A stretch of DNA of 64,000 bases from Massilia cavernae (GCF_003590855.1 NZ_QYUP01000118.1:41597-105596); one strand, 5' to 3'. Counted from the first letter of the stretch, positions 1 to 9,982 are shown. Notes: a model not told the origin generated them from the letters alone. Translations and numbers: made by a program.

Positions 1-2693
1 ATGCGCGGCTTCAATACCGCCTGGATCCCGGGCACCGACCATGCCGGCATCGCCACCCAGATCGTGGTCGAGCGCCAGCTGGACGCGCAGAAGGTCTCGC
101 GCCATGACCTCGGCCGCGACGCCTTCATCGAAAAGTCTGGGAATGGAAGGAAAAATCGGGCAACACCATCACCGGCCAGATGCGCCGCATGGGCACCTCG
201 CCAGACTGGAAGCGCGAGTACTTCACGATGGACGAGACCCGCTCGGCGGTGGTGTCGGAAGTGTTCGTGCGCCTGTACGAACAGGGCCTGATCTACCGCG
301 GCAAGCGCCTGGTCAACTGGGACCCGGTGCTGGGCACCGCGGTCTCGGACCTGGAAGTGGTGTCGGAAGAAGAAGACGGCTCGATGTGGTACATCAAGTA
401 CCCGTTCGCCGACGGCAGCGGCCACCTGACGGTCGCCACCACCCGTCCTGAAACCATGCTGGGCGACGTCGCCGTCGCGGTCGACCCGACCGACGAGCGC
501 TATACCGCGCTGGTCGGCAAGATGCTGACCCTGCCCCTGGCCGGCCGCGAAATCCCGGTCATCGCCGACAGCTACGTCGACAAGGCCTTCGGCACCGGCT
601 GCGTGAAGATCACCCCGGCCCACGACTTCAACGACTATGCGGTCGGCCAGCGCCACAAGCTGGAGCCGATTAGCATTTTTACTCTTGATGCAAAAATCAA
701 GAAGAGTATTTTTGATGATTTCACGTTCTCACGTGCGCCCGCCGCAGACGGCACGACATTGGCCGACGAGCCAATTCTTGGTAAAGCCACATTTGAGCTA
801 ATTCCGGAAGCCTACCGCGGCATGGACCGCTTCGCCGCGCGCAAGCAGATCGTGGCCGACCTCGACGCCCAGGGCCTGCTGCAGGAAGTCAAGCCGCACA
901 AGCTGATGGTGCCGCGCGGCGACCGCACCGGCGTCGTCATCGAGCCGATGCTGACCGACCAGTGGTTCGTCGCGATGAGCAAGCCGGCCCCGGAAGGCAC
1001 TTTCTTCCCTGGCAAATCGATCGCCGAGGTAGCGCTGGAAAAAGTGGCCGGCGGCGAAATCAAATTCGTCCCCGAAAACTGGACCACCACCTACAACCAG
1101 TGGCTGAACAACATCCAGGACTGGTGCATCTCGCGCCAGCTGTGGTGGGGCCACCGCATCCCGGCATGGTACGACGACGCTGGCAACATCTTCGTCGCCA
1201 AGACCGAGCAAGAAGCCAGGGCCAAGGCGGCCGCCGCCGGCGTCACCGCTGAACTCAAGCGCGACGACGACGTGCTCGACACCTGGTTCTCGTCGGCGCT
1301 GATCCCGTTCTCGACCATGGGCTGGCCGGAACAAACGCCGGACATGAAGGCCTTCCTGCCGTCGTCGGTGCTGGTCACCGGCTTCGACATCATCTTCTTC
1401 TGGGTCGCCCGGATGGTGATGATGACGACCCACTTCACCGGCAAGGTGCCGTTCGAGACCGTGTACGTGCACGGCCTGGTGCGCGACTCGAGCGGCCAGA
1501 AGATGTCCAAATCGAAGGGCAACACGCTCGACCCGATCGACCTGATCGACGGCATCGACGTCGATACCCTGGTCGCCAAGCGCACCACCGGCCTGATGAA
1601 CCCGCGCGACGCCGAGAAGATCGCCAAGGCCACCCGCAAGGAATTCCCGGAAGGGATCGCGGCCTACGGCACCGACGCGCTGCGCTTCACCATGGCCAGC
1701 TACGCTTCGCTGGGCCGCAACATCAACTTCGACCTGGGCCGCGCCGAGGGCTACCGCAACTTCTGCAACAAGATGTGGAATGCGACCCGCTTCGTGCTGA
1801 TGAACACCGAGGGCAAGGACTGCACCGCGAGCGACGCCGACCTGTCGCAGGCCGACAAGTGGATCCTGTCGCTGATGCAGCGCGCCGAGCTGGAAGTGGC
1901 CAAGGGCTTCGAGGACTACCGCTTCGACAATATCGCCGCCGCGATCTACAAGTTCGTGTGGGACGAGTACTGCGACTGGTACCTGGAAGTGGCCAAGGTC
2001 CAAGTCCAGCAAGGCACCGAAGGCCAGCAGAAGGCCACCCGCAACACCCTGCTGCGCGTGCTGGAAGTAATCCTGCGCATGGCGCATCCGATCGTGCCGT
2101 TCGTGACCGAGGCGCTGTGGCAGGCCGTCGCCCCGCTGGCCGGCAAGACCACTGAAGGCAGCGGCGATTCGATCATGACACAGCCTTACCCGGTTGCGAA
2201 CGAAGCGCTGATCGACACCCAGGCCGAGGAATGGATGGCGCAGCTGAAGGCGCTGACCGACGCCACCCGCAACCTGCGCGGCGAGATGCAGCTGGCGCCG
2301 TCGCTGCGCGTGCCGCTGATCGTGGAAGCGGGCGACGCCGACACCAAGGCGCGCATGCACGGTTTCGCGCCCTACATCCAGTCGCTGGGCAAGCTGGCGG
2401 AAGTGAACATCGTCGACGCGCTGCCGGAATCGCCCGCCGCGGTGTCGATCGTCGGCACCACAAAGCTGATGCTGAAAGTCGAGATCGACGTCAAGGCGGA
2501 ACGCGAGCGCCTGTCCAAGGAAATCGCGCGCATCGAGGGCGAGATCGCCAAGGTCAATGGCAAGCTGGGCAACGAGAGCTTCGTTGCGCGCGCGCCGGCG
2601 GCGGTGGTGGAGCAGGAGAAGGAACGCCTGGTGAACTTCTCGGCGACGATCGAAAAGCTGCGCGAGCAGTTTGGGAAGCTGCCGGCAGCGTAA
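1..2693 (+). CDS. valS: Valyl-tRNA synthetase, 5'-partial, with an apparent 1-base frameshift
   Basis: Charges tRNA-Val with valine in the cytoplasm and edits mischarged threonine. The gene runs off the left edge: the frame is open at base 1 and begins in the Rossmann core ([10 protein letters not shown] at 31-60), so roughly the first 75 residues, including the HIGH-type motif, lie outside. Frame +1 encodes the protein to about base 135. There the family block FIEKVWEWK can only be restored by adding one G (GAAAAGTCTGG instead of GAAAAGGTCTGG). The rest is in frame +3. KMSKS is at 1500-1514, the editing domain lies at roughly 400-1000, and a charged C-terminal coiled coil occupies about 2480-2680. 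Identity is certain. Whether the frameshift is real or a sequencing error cannot be told, but an essential gene makes an error more likely. Confidence 0.95.
669..803 (+). other. AT-rich codon island inside valS
   Basis: About 135 bases in the editing-domain region switch from GC-ending codons to AT-rich codons (ATT, TTT, ACT, CTT, GAT, AAA, AGT). GC-rich usage resumes abruptly at about 804. The patch stays in frame and encodes a lysine/isoleucine-rich stretch followed by an Ala/Asp-rich one. It contains a near-palindrome: ACTCTTGAT at 681-689 faces ATCAAGAAGAGT at 696-707. The composition change is seen directly; a foreign or recombinant origin is inference. Confidence 0.6.
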
Positions 2694-2704
2694 TACTTCA
2701 GGGT

Positions 2705-3160
2705 TCACGCCTTCCTGGCGTGCCTGCTCAAATGCCGGTCCAGCGCATTCGCGAAATTGCGCTGGTCGCCCTGGCTGAACGGCGACGGACCACCTGTGTC
2801 CACGCCGTTCTGCCGCAATTCATCCATGAACTTGCGCATCGTGAGGATCTGCGCGATATTCGCCTCGGTATAGAACTCGCCGCGCGGGTTGAGCGCGAAC
2901 CCGCCCTTGGCCAGCACGTCGGCCGCCAGCGGAATATCCCCCGTCACCACCAGGTCGCCCTGCGCCACCAGGCGCACGATTTCGGCGTCGGCCACGTCCG
3001 CCCCCTGCGGAACCTGCAGCGCGCGTACGAAGCGCGACCCCGGTACCCTGATCAGCTTGTTGGCCACCAGCGTGACTTCCATCTCCAGCCGCTCCGCCAC
3101 GCGGAACAGGATATCCTTCACCACGCCCGGACATGCGTCCGCATCCACCCAAATCCGCAT
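2705..3160 (-). CDS. yaiI: YaiI/YqxD family protein (UPF0178)
   Basis: A small cytoplasmic protein of the YaiI/YqxD family, which has a PIN/NYN-like nuclease fold but no settled function. The 151 residues match the family's usual length. The VDADACP signature is at residues 5-11 and the VTGDIPLA block at 72-79; their acidic residues are those expected to bind metal in PIN-like folds. It converges on valS, with the stop codons only 11 bases apart. The family assignment is firm; the biochemical role is unknown. Confidence 0.9.
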   Translation of the reverse strand: MRIWVDADACPGVVKDILFRVAERLEMEVTLVANKLIRVPGSRFVRALQVPQGADVADAEIVRLVAQGDLVVTGDIPLAADVLAKGGFALNPRGEFYTEANIAQILTMRKFMDELRQNGVDTGGPSPFSQGDQRNFANALDRHLSRHARKA

Positions 3161-3350
3161 CCTGCCACCCTCATTTCCGTCTCGTTCTGCCAGCCGGCCA
3201 GTATAACCCGCTGAAAAAGTTGCTCGACGACCTGGCCTGATTCATTTAAGCGCCACATTTACAACTATTATGATATTGTCATTCGGAATTACTTTTGTTT
3301 CCCCAGACATCCGTCGTATCCTAGTTGCAACTTGAAATTGTGGAGTGACC

Positions 3351-3791
3351 ATGATCTTCCTGCGTTGCCTGTCTGCCCTGGCCGGCATTCTGATCCTGCT
3401 ATTTGCGCCGCAAGTCGCGCAACAGTTTGCTTATCTTGTCGACGCCGGCGATGTCGGGACCAACCGCGTGATGCTGGCCACTATGGCCGCCAGCGCCGTG
3501 CTGTCGTCGGGATTCTTCTTCGTCACCGTGGCCGGGCCTTCGGTGATGCGCAGGCCGGTCCGGCGCGCGGCGGCGGCCTTCCTGCTCGCGGTGCCGTTCG
3601 CCGCCAGTGCGTGGGTGCTGCTGTCCAGCGACCGCATGCCGCTGGTGTCGTTCGCCGCGCCGCTGCTGGCGATGTCCATCATTACTTTCAGTGCCTTCGT
3701 GTGGCCGGGCGCGCGCCGCCCGCGTCGCCGCTACACCCGCATTCCGGAAGGCCTCAACGCGCCCGCATCGCCCGTCCGTTCGTCCGACTGA
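3351..3791 (+). CDS. Small four-helix membrane protein, unknown function
   Basis: Not recognised. The 146-residue product has about four hydrophobic segments (roughly 2-19, 41-62, 72-92 and 98-116) and a basic cytoplasmic-looking tail rich in Arg-Arg pairs, so it is probably an inner-membrane protein. ATG at 3351 is preferred over the in-frame GTG at 3345, because GGAG at 3342-3345 sits 5 bases ahead of the ATG and overlaps the GTG. It stands alone, downstream of an AT-rich promoter-like stretch (about 3260-3330), and is followed by a separate secreted-protein gene. Confidence 0.75.
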   Translation: MIFLRCLSALAGILILLFAPQVAQQFAYLVDAGDVGTNRVMLATMAASAVLSSGFFFVTVAGPSVMRRPVRRAAAAFLLAVPFAASAWVLLSSDRMPLVSFAAPLLAMSIITFSAFVWPGARRPRRRYTRIPEGLNAPASPVRSSD

Positions 3792-3896
3792 GGGGTGTCC
3801 GCCGTCCGGCTACTGTACATATCAACATCCGGTGGATACCGTGCCAGGGGCGCGCTAGAATCATCGCGCCTCCAACCACCGCACGGATCACGACCA

Positions 3897-4379
3897 ATGA
3901 AACAGCTCCTGCTTGCCCCCTTGTTTTGCGCCGCACTTGCGGCCGCCCCGTGTTTCGCACAAACCCCGCCTTCAGTCCCCCTGCCCGCCGACATCGACCG
4001 CGTGCTGAAGGACTACGAGCGCGCCTGGTCCGCCAATGACGCACCCGCCCTGACGAACCTGTTCCTGCCGGACGGGATGGCGCTGCCCGGCGGCCAGCCG
4101 CCCGCGCGTGGCGCCGAACAAATCCGCAAGGCCTATTCCCATGGCGGCGCGATGCCGACCTACCTGCGCGCGATCGACTATGCGGTGTCCGGCGACATGG
4201 CCTACATCGCCGGCGGCTATGGCCCCGTCGCAGCGAAGGAGGACATGGGCAAGTTCGTCCTGGTGCTGCGCCGCGTCGACGGCCGCTGGCTGATCGCGGC
4301 CGACATCGAGAACGCCAACATGCAGATGCGTCCGGCCCCGCGCCCGGCGAAGGCAGCCGCACCGGCAGCGCAAGGCTGA
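3897..4379 (+). CDS. Secreted SnoaL-like / DUF4440-type protein
   Basis: A 160-residue protein with a clear signal peptide (MKQLLLAPLFCAALAAAPCFA, predicted cut near residue 21). Its single domain resembles the NTF2-fold SnoaL/DUF4440/SgcJ group, recognised from the pattern IDRVLKDYERAWSANDAPAL, then LFLPDG, then RGAEQIRKAY and a closing VDGRWLIAADIE strand. These folds bind small ligands or act as simple enzymes; no substrate can be read from the sequence. The tail is Pro/Ala/Lys rich. The open frame extends upstream to 3795, but only the ATG at 3897 gives a signal peptide. Confidence 0.75.
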   Translation: MKQLLLAPLFCAALAAAPCFAQTPPSVPLPADIDRVLKDYERAWSANDAPALTNLFLPDGMALPGGQPPARGAEQIRKAYSHGGAMPTYLRAIDYAVSGDMAYIAGGYGPVAAKEDMGKFVLVLRRVDGRWLIAADIENANMQMRPAPRPAKAAAPAAQG

Positions 4380-4405
4380 CCGGCGCCTTCCGAATGCGCT
4401 GAGGC

Positions 4406-5470
4406 TTATCCCTGCAGGCTGTCCCAGAGGTCGCCGGTCGGACCGGTTCGCGGCGCGGCGACGCCGAAGTGCTGGTAGGCCGCCGGCGTGGCCACCCGGC
4501 CGCGCGGGGTGCGCTGCAGGTAGCCCTGCTGGATCAGGTAGGGTTCGAGCACGTCTTCGATGGTATCGGCCGCCTCGCCGATGGCCGCCGCCAGGTTGCC
4601 GATGCCGACCGGCCCGCCGCCAAACTTGAACAATACCGCTTCCAGCAGCTTGCGGTCCATGACGTCGAAGCCGACCGAATCGACGTCGAGCATGGCCAGC
4701 GCGCGGTCGGCCATTTCCTTGGTAATTTCGCCGTTGCCCTTCACTTCCGCGTAATCGCGCACGCGCCGCAGCAGGCGGTTGGCGATGCGCGGCGTACCGC
4801 GCGCACGCAGCGCGATCTCGCGCGCGCCGTCATCCTGGATCGGCGCGTTGAGCAGCGCGGCGCTGCGGCCGACGATGCGGGTCAGCTCCGCCGCGTTGTA
4901 GAACTCCAGCCGCGCGACGATGCCGAAGCGGTCGCGCAGCGGGTTGGTCAGCATGCCGGCGCGGGTCGTGGCGCCGACCAGCGTGAACGGCTGCAGGTCG
5001 ATCTTGACCGAGCGCGCGGCCGGGCCTTCGCCGATCATCAGGTCGATCTGGTAGTCCTCCAGCGCCGGGTACAGGATCTCCTCGACCACCGGCGACAGGC
5101 GGTGGATCTCGTCGATGAACAGCACGTCGTTGGCTTCGAGGTTGGTCAGGATCGCGGCCAGGTCGCCCGGCCGTTCCAGCACCGGGCCGGAGGTCTGGCG
5201 CAGGCTGACGCCCATCTCGCGCGCGATGATGTGCGCCAGCGTGGTCTTGCCCAGGCCCGGAGGCCCGAACAGCAAGGTGTGGTCGAGCGCCTCGCCGCGC
5301 TTGCGCGCGGCAGAAATGAATATTTCGAGCTGGCCGCGGATCTTTTCCTGGCCGACGTATTCGTCAAGCTGCTTCGGGCGCAGCGCGCGTTCGATCGCCT
5401 CCTCGTTGGGCGAGGCAGGCGTCGAGGCGATGATGCGTTGCTCGCTGAAATCGTCGGTCTGGATACTCAT
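4406..5470 (-). CDS. ruvB: Holliday junction branch migration DNA helicase RuvB
   Basis: AAA+ motor that, with RuvA, drives branch migration of Holliday junctions during recombinational repair. The 354 residues are of normal length. Walker A GPPGLGKT is at 69-76, Walker B LFIDEIH at 117-123, a sensor block GATTRAG follows, and a C-terminal winged-helix domain with [11 protein letters not shown] ends the protein. The start MSIQTDDF at 5470 is chosen over an upstream in-frame ATG at 5554, because the extra 28 residues are not family-like and fall in palindromic sequence. It is the last gene of ruvCAB, 103 bases after ruvA. Confidence 0.97.
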   Translation of the reverse strand: MSIQTDDFSEQRIIASTPASPNEEAIERALRPKQLDEYVGQEKIRGQLEIFISAARKRGEALDHTLLFGPPGLGKTTLAHIIAREMGVSLRQTSGPVLERPGDLAAILTNLEANDVLFIDEIHRLSPVVEEILYPALEDYQIDLMIGEGPAARSVKIDLQPFTLVGATTRAGMLTNPLRDRFGIVARLEFYNAAELTRIVGRSAALLNAPIQDDGAREIALRARGTPRIANRLLRRVRDYAEVKGNGEITKEMADRALAMLDVDSVGFDVMDRKLLEAVLFKFGGGPVGIGNLAAAIGEAADTIEDVLEPYLIQQGYLQRTPRGRVATPAAYQHFGVAAPRTGPTGDLWDSLQG

Positions 5471-5507
5471 TGCGTAATCTCGGAAAAAAACATTTCTGGC
5501 TCGGGTA

Positions 5508-5562
5508 CGGAAGCCTGCCTTGCAAGGCAGGCCCGTTCCGCAGGGGCGCGGCATGCCGCGCC
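5508..5562. repeat. Two adjacent perfect palindromes between ruvA and ruvB
   Basis: GCCTGCCTTGCAAGGCAGGC (5513-5532) is a perfect 20-base palindrome, flanked by CGGAA (5508-5512) and TTCCG (5536-5540), which extend the hairpin. Twelve bases further on, GGCGCGGCATGCCGCGCC (5545-5562) is a second perfect palindrome. Both lie in the 103-base gap inside the ruvCAB operon. Neither is followed by a T tract, so they look like REP-type or mRNA-stabilising hairpins rather than a terminator. Confidence 0.7.
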
Positions 5563-5573
5563 AATTCCCTGCT

Positions 5574-6152
5574 TCACCCCCTTGACAGCGCCTTGAGCGC
5601 GAACTTGATGCCGTCGGAGACGGACGAGCCCGCCGGCAGGTTCTTCAATGCGGACGTGGCTTCCTTGTCAGAATACCCCAATGCCAGCAGGGCGTTGAGG
5701 ATGTCCGACTGGGAATCGTCGCGCGGCGCTCCGGCAACGGCACCGACGTCCGCACCCAGCTTGCCTTTCAGCTCGAGCAACAGGCGTTCGGCGGTCTTCT
5801 TGCCGATGCCCGGCACCTTGACCAGCCGCCCCGCTTCCTGCAGGGTCACGGCCTGGGCCAGGTCGGCGATCGTCATGCCCGACAGGATGGACAGCGCGGT
5901 GCGCGCGCCGACGCCGCTGATCTTGATCAGCTGGCGGAACACGGCGCGTTCGTTGGCGTTGCCAAAGCCGAACAGCAGGTGGGCATCTTCGCGGATCGCC
6001 TGGTGGGTGAACAGCGCCACCTTTTCGCCGATACCGGGCAGATTGTAATAGGTGCTCATCGGCACATCGACCTCGTAGCCGACGCCGTTGCAGTCCACCA
6101 GCAATTGCGGGGGATTTTTTTCGAGCAGGATTCCGGAAATGCGACCAATCAT
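5574..6152 (-). CDS. ruvA: Holliday junction DNA helicase subunit RuvA
   Basis: Tetrameric junction-binding protein that recruits RuvB to Holliday junctions. The 192-residue product opens with the typical [12 protein letters not shown] oligonucleotide-binding domain. It has the two helix-hairpin-helix blocks (around [13 protein letters not shown] and [13 protein letters not shown]) and a C-terminal UBA-like domain ([12 protein letters not shown]) that contacts RuvB. It lies 18 bases after ruvC and presumably shares its transcript. Confidence 0.97.
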   Translation of the reverse strand: MIGRISGILLEKNPPQLLVDCNGVGYEVDVPMSTYYNLPGIGEKVALFTHQAIREDAHLLFGFGNANERAVFRQLIKISGVGARTALSILSGMTIADLAQAVTLQEAGRLVKVPGIGKKTAERLLLELKGKLGADVGAVAGAPRDDSQSDILNALLALGYSDKEATSALKNLPAGSSVSDGIKFALKALSRG

Positions 6153-6170
6153 CGTGAGCCTTGGAGAAAT

Positions 6171-6707
6171 TTAAACGAGGCGGCCGCGCTTCATGCGCAG
6201 CCCGCCGAGCGACGGCGCCAGCGACTGGATCAGCGCCAGCGCGTCGACACTGTTGGCGTGGCAAATGGCGACGCCGAGGGCGTCGGCGGCGTCCGAACCG
6301 GGCAGACCGGGAAGGACCAGCAGGCGCGACACCATGTCCTGCACCTGTTCCTTGGCCGCCTTGCCGGTGCCGACCACAGCCTGCTTGACCTGCAGCGCGG
6401 TGTATTCCGCCACCGACAAATCCTGGCTGACCAGGGCGGTGATGGCGGCGCCGCGCGCCTGCCCCAGCAGCAAGGTGGATTGCGGGTTGACGTTGACAAA
6501 CACCTTCTCGATGGCCGCGCAGTCGGGCCGGTAGGTGCGCACCACTTCGCCGATGCCGTCCAGGATGACCTTGAGGCGGGGCGGCAGTTCGCCTTCGCTA
6601 CCGGTCTTGATGGTGCCGGACGCGATGTAGCGCAGCTTGCTGCCCTGCTTTTCAATGACGCCGAAGCCGGTCGTGCGCAGGCCTGGGTCGATGCCAAGAA
6701 TAATCAT
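6171..6707 (-). CDS. ruvC: Crossover junction endodeoxyribonuclease RuvC
   Basis: Resolves Holliday junctions by symmetric nicking. The 178-residue RNase H-fold enzyme retains all four catalytic acids in the expected places: D7 (GIDPGL), E67 (AAIEKVF), and D139 and D142 ([11 protein letters not shown]). It is the first gene of ruvCAB, downstream of a LexA-type box at 6747-6766. Confidence 0.97.
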   Translation of the reverse strand: MIILGIDPGLRTTGFGVIEKQGSKLRYIASGTIKTGSEGELPPRLKVILDGIGEVVRTYRPDCAAIEKVFVNVNPQSTLLLGQARGAAITALVSQDLSVAEYTALQVKQAVVGTGKAAKEQVQDMVSRLLVLPGLPGSDAADALGVAICHANSVDALALIQSLAPSLGGLRMKRGRLV

Positions 6708-6746
6708 GGACGAATGTTATACCGGGCGGCAACGCTTGTGGGGAAA

Positions 6747-6766
6747 TACTGTGTAAAAACACAGTT
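6747..6766 (-). promoter_or_regulatory. LexA (SOS) box upstream of ruvCAB
   Basis: TACTGTGTAAAAACACAGTT contains CTGT-N8-ACAG, the LexA operator pattern of gamma- and betaproteobacteria, with a 7-base perfect inverted repeat ACTGTGT/ACACAGT. It lies 40 bases upstream of the ruvC start codon, where a LexA dimer could block the promoter. The motif match is direct; SOS control of all three ruv genes is inferred. Confidence 0.85.
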
Positions 6767-6791
6767 GTGTAGCGGATTTTTTGAAGGGATG

Positions 6792-6818
6792 GGGGTCCCG
6801 CGCTTGGCGCGGAACCCC
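6792..6818 (-). terminator. Hairpin downstream of purH
   Basis: GGGGTCCCGCGC (6792-6803) and GCGCGGAACCCC (6807-6818) form a 12-pair stem with one mismatch and a 3-base loop, 10 bases after the purH stop. There is no clean U tract on the minus strand, so it may be a weak or Rho-assisted terminator separating purH from ruvC. Confidence 0.5.
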
Positions 6819-6827
6819 GGGTATTGC

Positions 6828-8414
6828 TTAGTGGCGGAAGTGGCGGGTGCCGGTGTACAGCATGACCACGCCGCGCTCGTCGGCCGCGTCGATCACTTCC
6901 TGGTCGCGCATCGAGCCGCCCGGATGGATCACGCAGGTCGCGCCCGCGTCGACGACAACGTCGAGGCCGTCGCGGAACGGGAAGAAGGCATCCGACGCCA
7001 CAGCCGAACCGGCCAGCGACAAGCCGGCGTTCTGGGCCTTGATCGAGGCGATGCGGGCCGAGTCGATGCGGCTCATCTGGCCGGCGCCCACGCCCAGGGT
7101 CATGCCATTGCCGCAGAAGACGATGGCGTTCGACTTGACGAACTTGGCCACGCGCCAGGCGAACATCATGTCCTGCAACTGCTGCTGGGTTGGCTGCTTC
7201 TTGGTGACCACGCGCAGGTCGCCCAGGCCGACGTTCTTGGCGTCAGGGGACTGCACCAGCAGGCCGCCGCCGACGCGCTTGAAGTCGAAGGTGTTCTGGC
7301 CGTCGCCCAGCGGAATTTCCAGCAGGCGCACGTTCTGCTTGGCCGACATGGTCGCGCGCGCTTCAGCCGTGAACGATGGCGCGATCAGCACTTCGACGAA
7401 CAGCTTGGCCAGCGCTTCGGCCGCCTTGCCGTCGACTTCGACGTTGAAGGCGATGATGCCGCCGAAGGCCGAGGTCGGGTCGGTCTGCAGGGCGCGGTTG
7501 TAGGCGTCGAGCGCATCGGTACCGATCGCCACGCCGCACGGGTTGGCGTGCTTGACGATCACGCAGCCGGCGCTCTGGCCGAGGCCGCCCAGCGACTTGA
7601 CGCATTCCCACGCCGCATCGGCGTCGGCGATGTTGTTGTACGACAGTTCCTTGCCCTGCAGCTGCTGGTAGGCTGCCAGCGAGCCGGCGGCGGGCGCCAG
7701 GTCGCGGTAGAACGCGGCTGCCTGGTGCGGGTTTTCGCCGTAGCGCATGTCCTGTACTTTTTCGACGGTGACGTTGAGCGTCTGCGGGAAGGCGCTGCGG
7801 GTGGCGTGGGCCTTGTCTTCGCCCAGGCTGGTCAGGTAGTTGGTGATGGCGCCGTCGTATTGCGCGGTGTGCGCGAACACTTTTTTCGCCAGCATGAACT
7901 TGGTGTCGTAGCTGACCGCGCCGGCAGCAGCGCCGGTGCCCTTCATTTCCGCCAGCACCATGCCATAGTCGGACGGGTCGCACACCACCACCACGTCCTT
8001 GTGGTTCTTGGCCGCCGAACGGAGCATGGTCGGGCCGCCGATGTCGATGTTCTCGATCGCGTCTTCCAGCGAGCAGTCGTCCTTCGCCACGGTCTGCTGG
8101 AACGGATACAGGTTGACCACCACCATGTCGATTTGCGGGATGTTGTGCTCGGACAGCTTGGCGACGTGTTCAGGGAAGTCGCGGCGCGCCAGGATGCCGC
8201 CATGCACTTTCGGGTGCAGGGTCTTGACGCGGCCGTCCAGCATTTCCGGGAAACCAGTGTAGTCGGCAACTTCGGTCACCGGCACGCCGTTGTCCTGAAG
8301 CAGCTTGGCGGTGCCGCCGGTGGACAGGATGTTCACGCCGAGCATGGACAGCGCGCGTGCGAAGTCGAGCACGCCAGTCTTGTCGGAGACGGAGATGAGG
8401 GCTTGTTTGATCAT
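6828..8414 (-). CDS. purH: Bifunctional AICAR formyltransferase / IMP cyclohydrolase PurH
   Basis: Catalyses the last two steps of purine synthesis to IMP. The 528-residue protein has an N-terminal MGS-like cyclohydrolase domain ([40 protein letters not shown]) and a C-terminal AICAR transformylase domain with the VKHANPCG catalytic block and a closing [17 protein letters not shown] segment. ATG at 8414 is chosen because the family begins MIKQALIS; the frame is open further upstream only by chance. It follows fis, 99 bases away. Confidence 0.97.
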   Translation of the reverse strand: MIKQALISVSDKTGVLDFARALSMLGVNILSTGGTAKLLQDNGVPVTEVADYTGFPEMLDGRVKTLHPKVHGGILARRDFPEHVAKLSEHNIPQIDMVVVNLYPFQQTVAKDDCSLEDAIENIDIGGPTMLRSAAKNHKDVVVVCDPSDYGMVLAEMKGTGAAAGAVSYDTKFMLAKKVFAHTAQYDGAITNYLTSLGEDKAHATRSAFPQTLNVTVEKVQDMRYGENPHQAAAFYRDLAPAAGSLAAYQQLQGKELSYNNIADADAAWECVKSLGGLGQSAGCVIVKHANPCGVAIGTDALDAYNRALQTDPTSAFGGIIAFNVEVDGKAAEALAKLFVEVLIAPSFTAEARATMSAKQNVRLLEIPLGDGQNTFDFKRVGGGLLVQSPDAKNVGLGDLRVVTKKQPTQQQLQDMMFAWRVAKFVKSNAIVFCGNGMTLGVGAGQMSRIDSARIASIKAQNAGLSLAGSAVASDAFFPFRDGLDVVVDAGATCVIHPGGSMRDQEVIDAADERGVVMLYTGTRHFRH

Positions 8415-8513
8415 ATGAGTGGCCTGGTTGTTGAGTATTCGGTATGCATACACTGGCATTCGCTGGCGCGATGGGCTCGCGCTCGCCAGCACGGCCACCC
8501 AGTGCTAAACGGT

Positions 8514-8747
8514 TTACAGCAATCCGTGTTCTTGCAGCTTCTTGCGCAAGGTATTCCGGTTGATGCCCAGCATCTGGGCCGCGTGCGACTGGTTGCCTTC
8601 GGCACGCGTCATCACGACTTCGAGGATCGGCTTTTCCACCGTCAGGACGACCATGTCGTAGATGTTCGACGGTTGCTGTTCGCCCAGGTCATTGAAATAG
8701 TCTTCAAGGCTCTTCTGGACAACTTCCTGGATGCTTTCTTTGCTCAT
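8514..8747 (-). CDS. fis: Nucleoid-associated DNA-binding protein Fis
   Basis: A 77-residue Fis-family protein. An N-terminal region ending in the family block (LEDYFNDLGEQ) is followed by the helix-turn-helix GNQSHAAQMLGINRNTLRKK, which binds degenerate A/T-rich palindromes. It sits 92 bases after dusB on the same strand, the classic dusB-fis pairing. Betaproteobacterial Fis proteins are often this short. It probably acts as a growth-phase regulator and DNA-bending protein. Confidence 0.95.
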   Translation of the reverse strand: MSKESIQEVVQKSLEDYFNDLGEQQPSNIYDMVVLTVEKPILEVVMTRAEGNQSHAAQMLGINRNTLRKKLQEHGLL

Positions 8748-8839
8748 GTTCTTACTTGATCCCGCTGGTGATGAGTTTCCGCCTGCTGCTTTTGACGGCA
8801 GGGTCTGTCCCTTGGTGTTTTTCTTCTTGTAACGACTTT

Positions 8840-9883
8840 TTATGCTGCGAGTGCTAACCCGGCGTTTTCGCCGGCGGCGGAAACGTCCGCGGGGCGATAT
8901 TGTAACCGCTCTCCATGACTATGTTGCGATTCGAAAAATTTATCTACAGCCAACAACTGTTCCACCGTGGATTCAAGCCGGTTCATTTGCTGGCGGAAAT
9001 CTTCACCGCCGGGCAGGTCCTCGACGTACCAGCCAATGTGTTTTCGGGCGGTACGCACGCCGACGAATTCGCCGTAGAACGCATAGTGGGCCTGCAGGTG
9101 TTCGTTCATCAGCTGGCGCACCTCGTCCACGTAAGGCGCCGGCAGGTGCTCGCCGGTGCGCAGGTAGTGGTCGATCTCGCGGCAGATCCAGGGGCGGCCC
9201 TGCGCGGCGCGGCCGACCATGACGGCGTCCGCGCCGGTATAGTCGAGCACGAAGCGCGCCTTTTCCGGCGTGGCGATGTCGCCGTTGGCCACCACGGGGA
9301 TGCCAACCTCGGCCTTGACCGCGCGGATGGTGTCGTACTCGGCGTCCCCCTTGTAGCCATCGGCGCGGGTGCGGCCGTGCAGGGTCAGCATCTGGATGCC
9401 GGCCTGCTCGGCGATGCGGGCGATGCGCAGCGCGTTCTTGTTTTCGCGGTTCCAGCCGGTGCGGAACTTCAGCGTGACCGGCACGTCCACCGCGCCGACC
9501 ACGGCGTGCAGGATGCGCTCGACCAGGTCTTCGTGCTGCAGCAGCGCGGAACCGCACCAGCTGTTGCACACCTTCTTGACCGGGCAGCCCATGTTGATGT
9601 CGATGATCTGTGCGCCGCGGTCGACATTGAATTTCGCGCAGTCGGCCAGGTCCTGCGGATCGGCGCCGGCAATCTGCACCGCCTTCGGCTCCATCTCGCC
9701 CGCGTGGTCGGTACGGCGCGAACTTTTTTCGGTCGCCCACAGGCGCGGATTCGAGGCCGCCATTTCCGACACCGCATAGCCCGCGCCCAGCTCCTTGCAC
9801 AGCTGGCGGAACGGGCGATCCGTGACGCCAGCCATCGGGGCGACGAACACGTTGTTGCGGAGAATATGGGGGCCGATTTGCAC
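8840..9883 (-). CDS. dusB: tRNA-dihydrouridine synthase DusB
   Basis: FMN-dependent reductase that makes dihydrouridine in the tRNA D-loop. The 347-residue protein has the TIM-barrel signatures APMAGVTDRPFR (15-26) and DINMGCPVKK (95-104), catalytic Cys110 in NSWCGSALL, and the FMN phosphate region VANGDI...VMVGRAAQGRPW. It heads the dusB-fis operon. The last 25 or so residues are a low-complexity Ala-rich extension. Confidence 0.96.
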   Translation of the reverse strand: MQIGPHILRNNVFVAPMAGVTDRPFRQLCKELGAGYAVSEMAASNPRLWATEKSSRRTDHAGEMEPKAVQIAGADPQDLADCAKFNVDRGAQIIDINMGCPVKKVCNSWCGSALLQHEDLVERILHAVVGAVDVPVTLKFRTGWNRENKNALRIARIAEQAGIQMLTLHGRTRADGYKGDAEYDTIRAVKAEVGIPVVANGDIATPEKARFVLDYTGADAVMVGRAAQGRPWICREIDHYLRTGEHLPAPYVDEVRQLMNEHLQAHYAFYGEFVGVRTARKHIGWYVEDLPGGEDFRQQMNRLESTVEQLLAVDKFFESQHSHGERLQYRPADVSAAGENAGLALAA

Positions 9884-9982
9884 TGGTCGAGTTGGAAGAA
9901 TGACGGGAACCTTTTATTTTAACCGATCCCCTGCTCAATTTATGAGCAGGTGTCGCGGGAGGACGACGAATTTAATTAAAAA

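Noticed and set aside
2706..2722. Hairpin CACGCC-TTCCT-GGCGTG as a valS terminator
   Set aside because: It lies within the yaiI coding end, has only 6 pairs and no T tract; it may be incidental.
5979..8759. A 926-codon plus-strand frame across ruvA, ruvC, purH and fis
   Set aside because: It crosses several well-identified genes and gaps on the other strand and encodes no recognisable domain.
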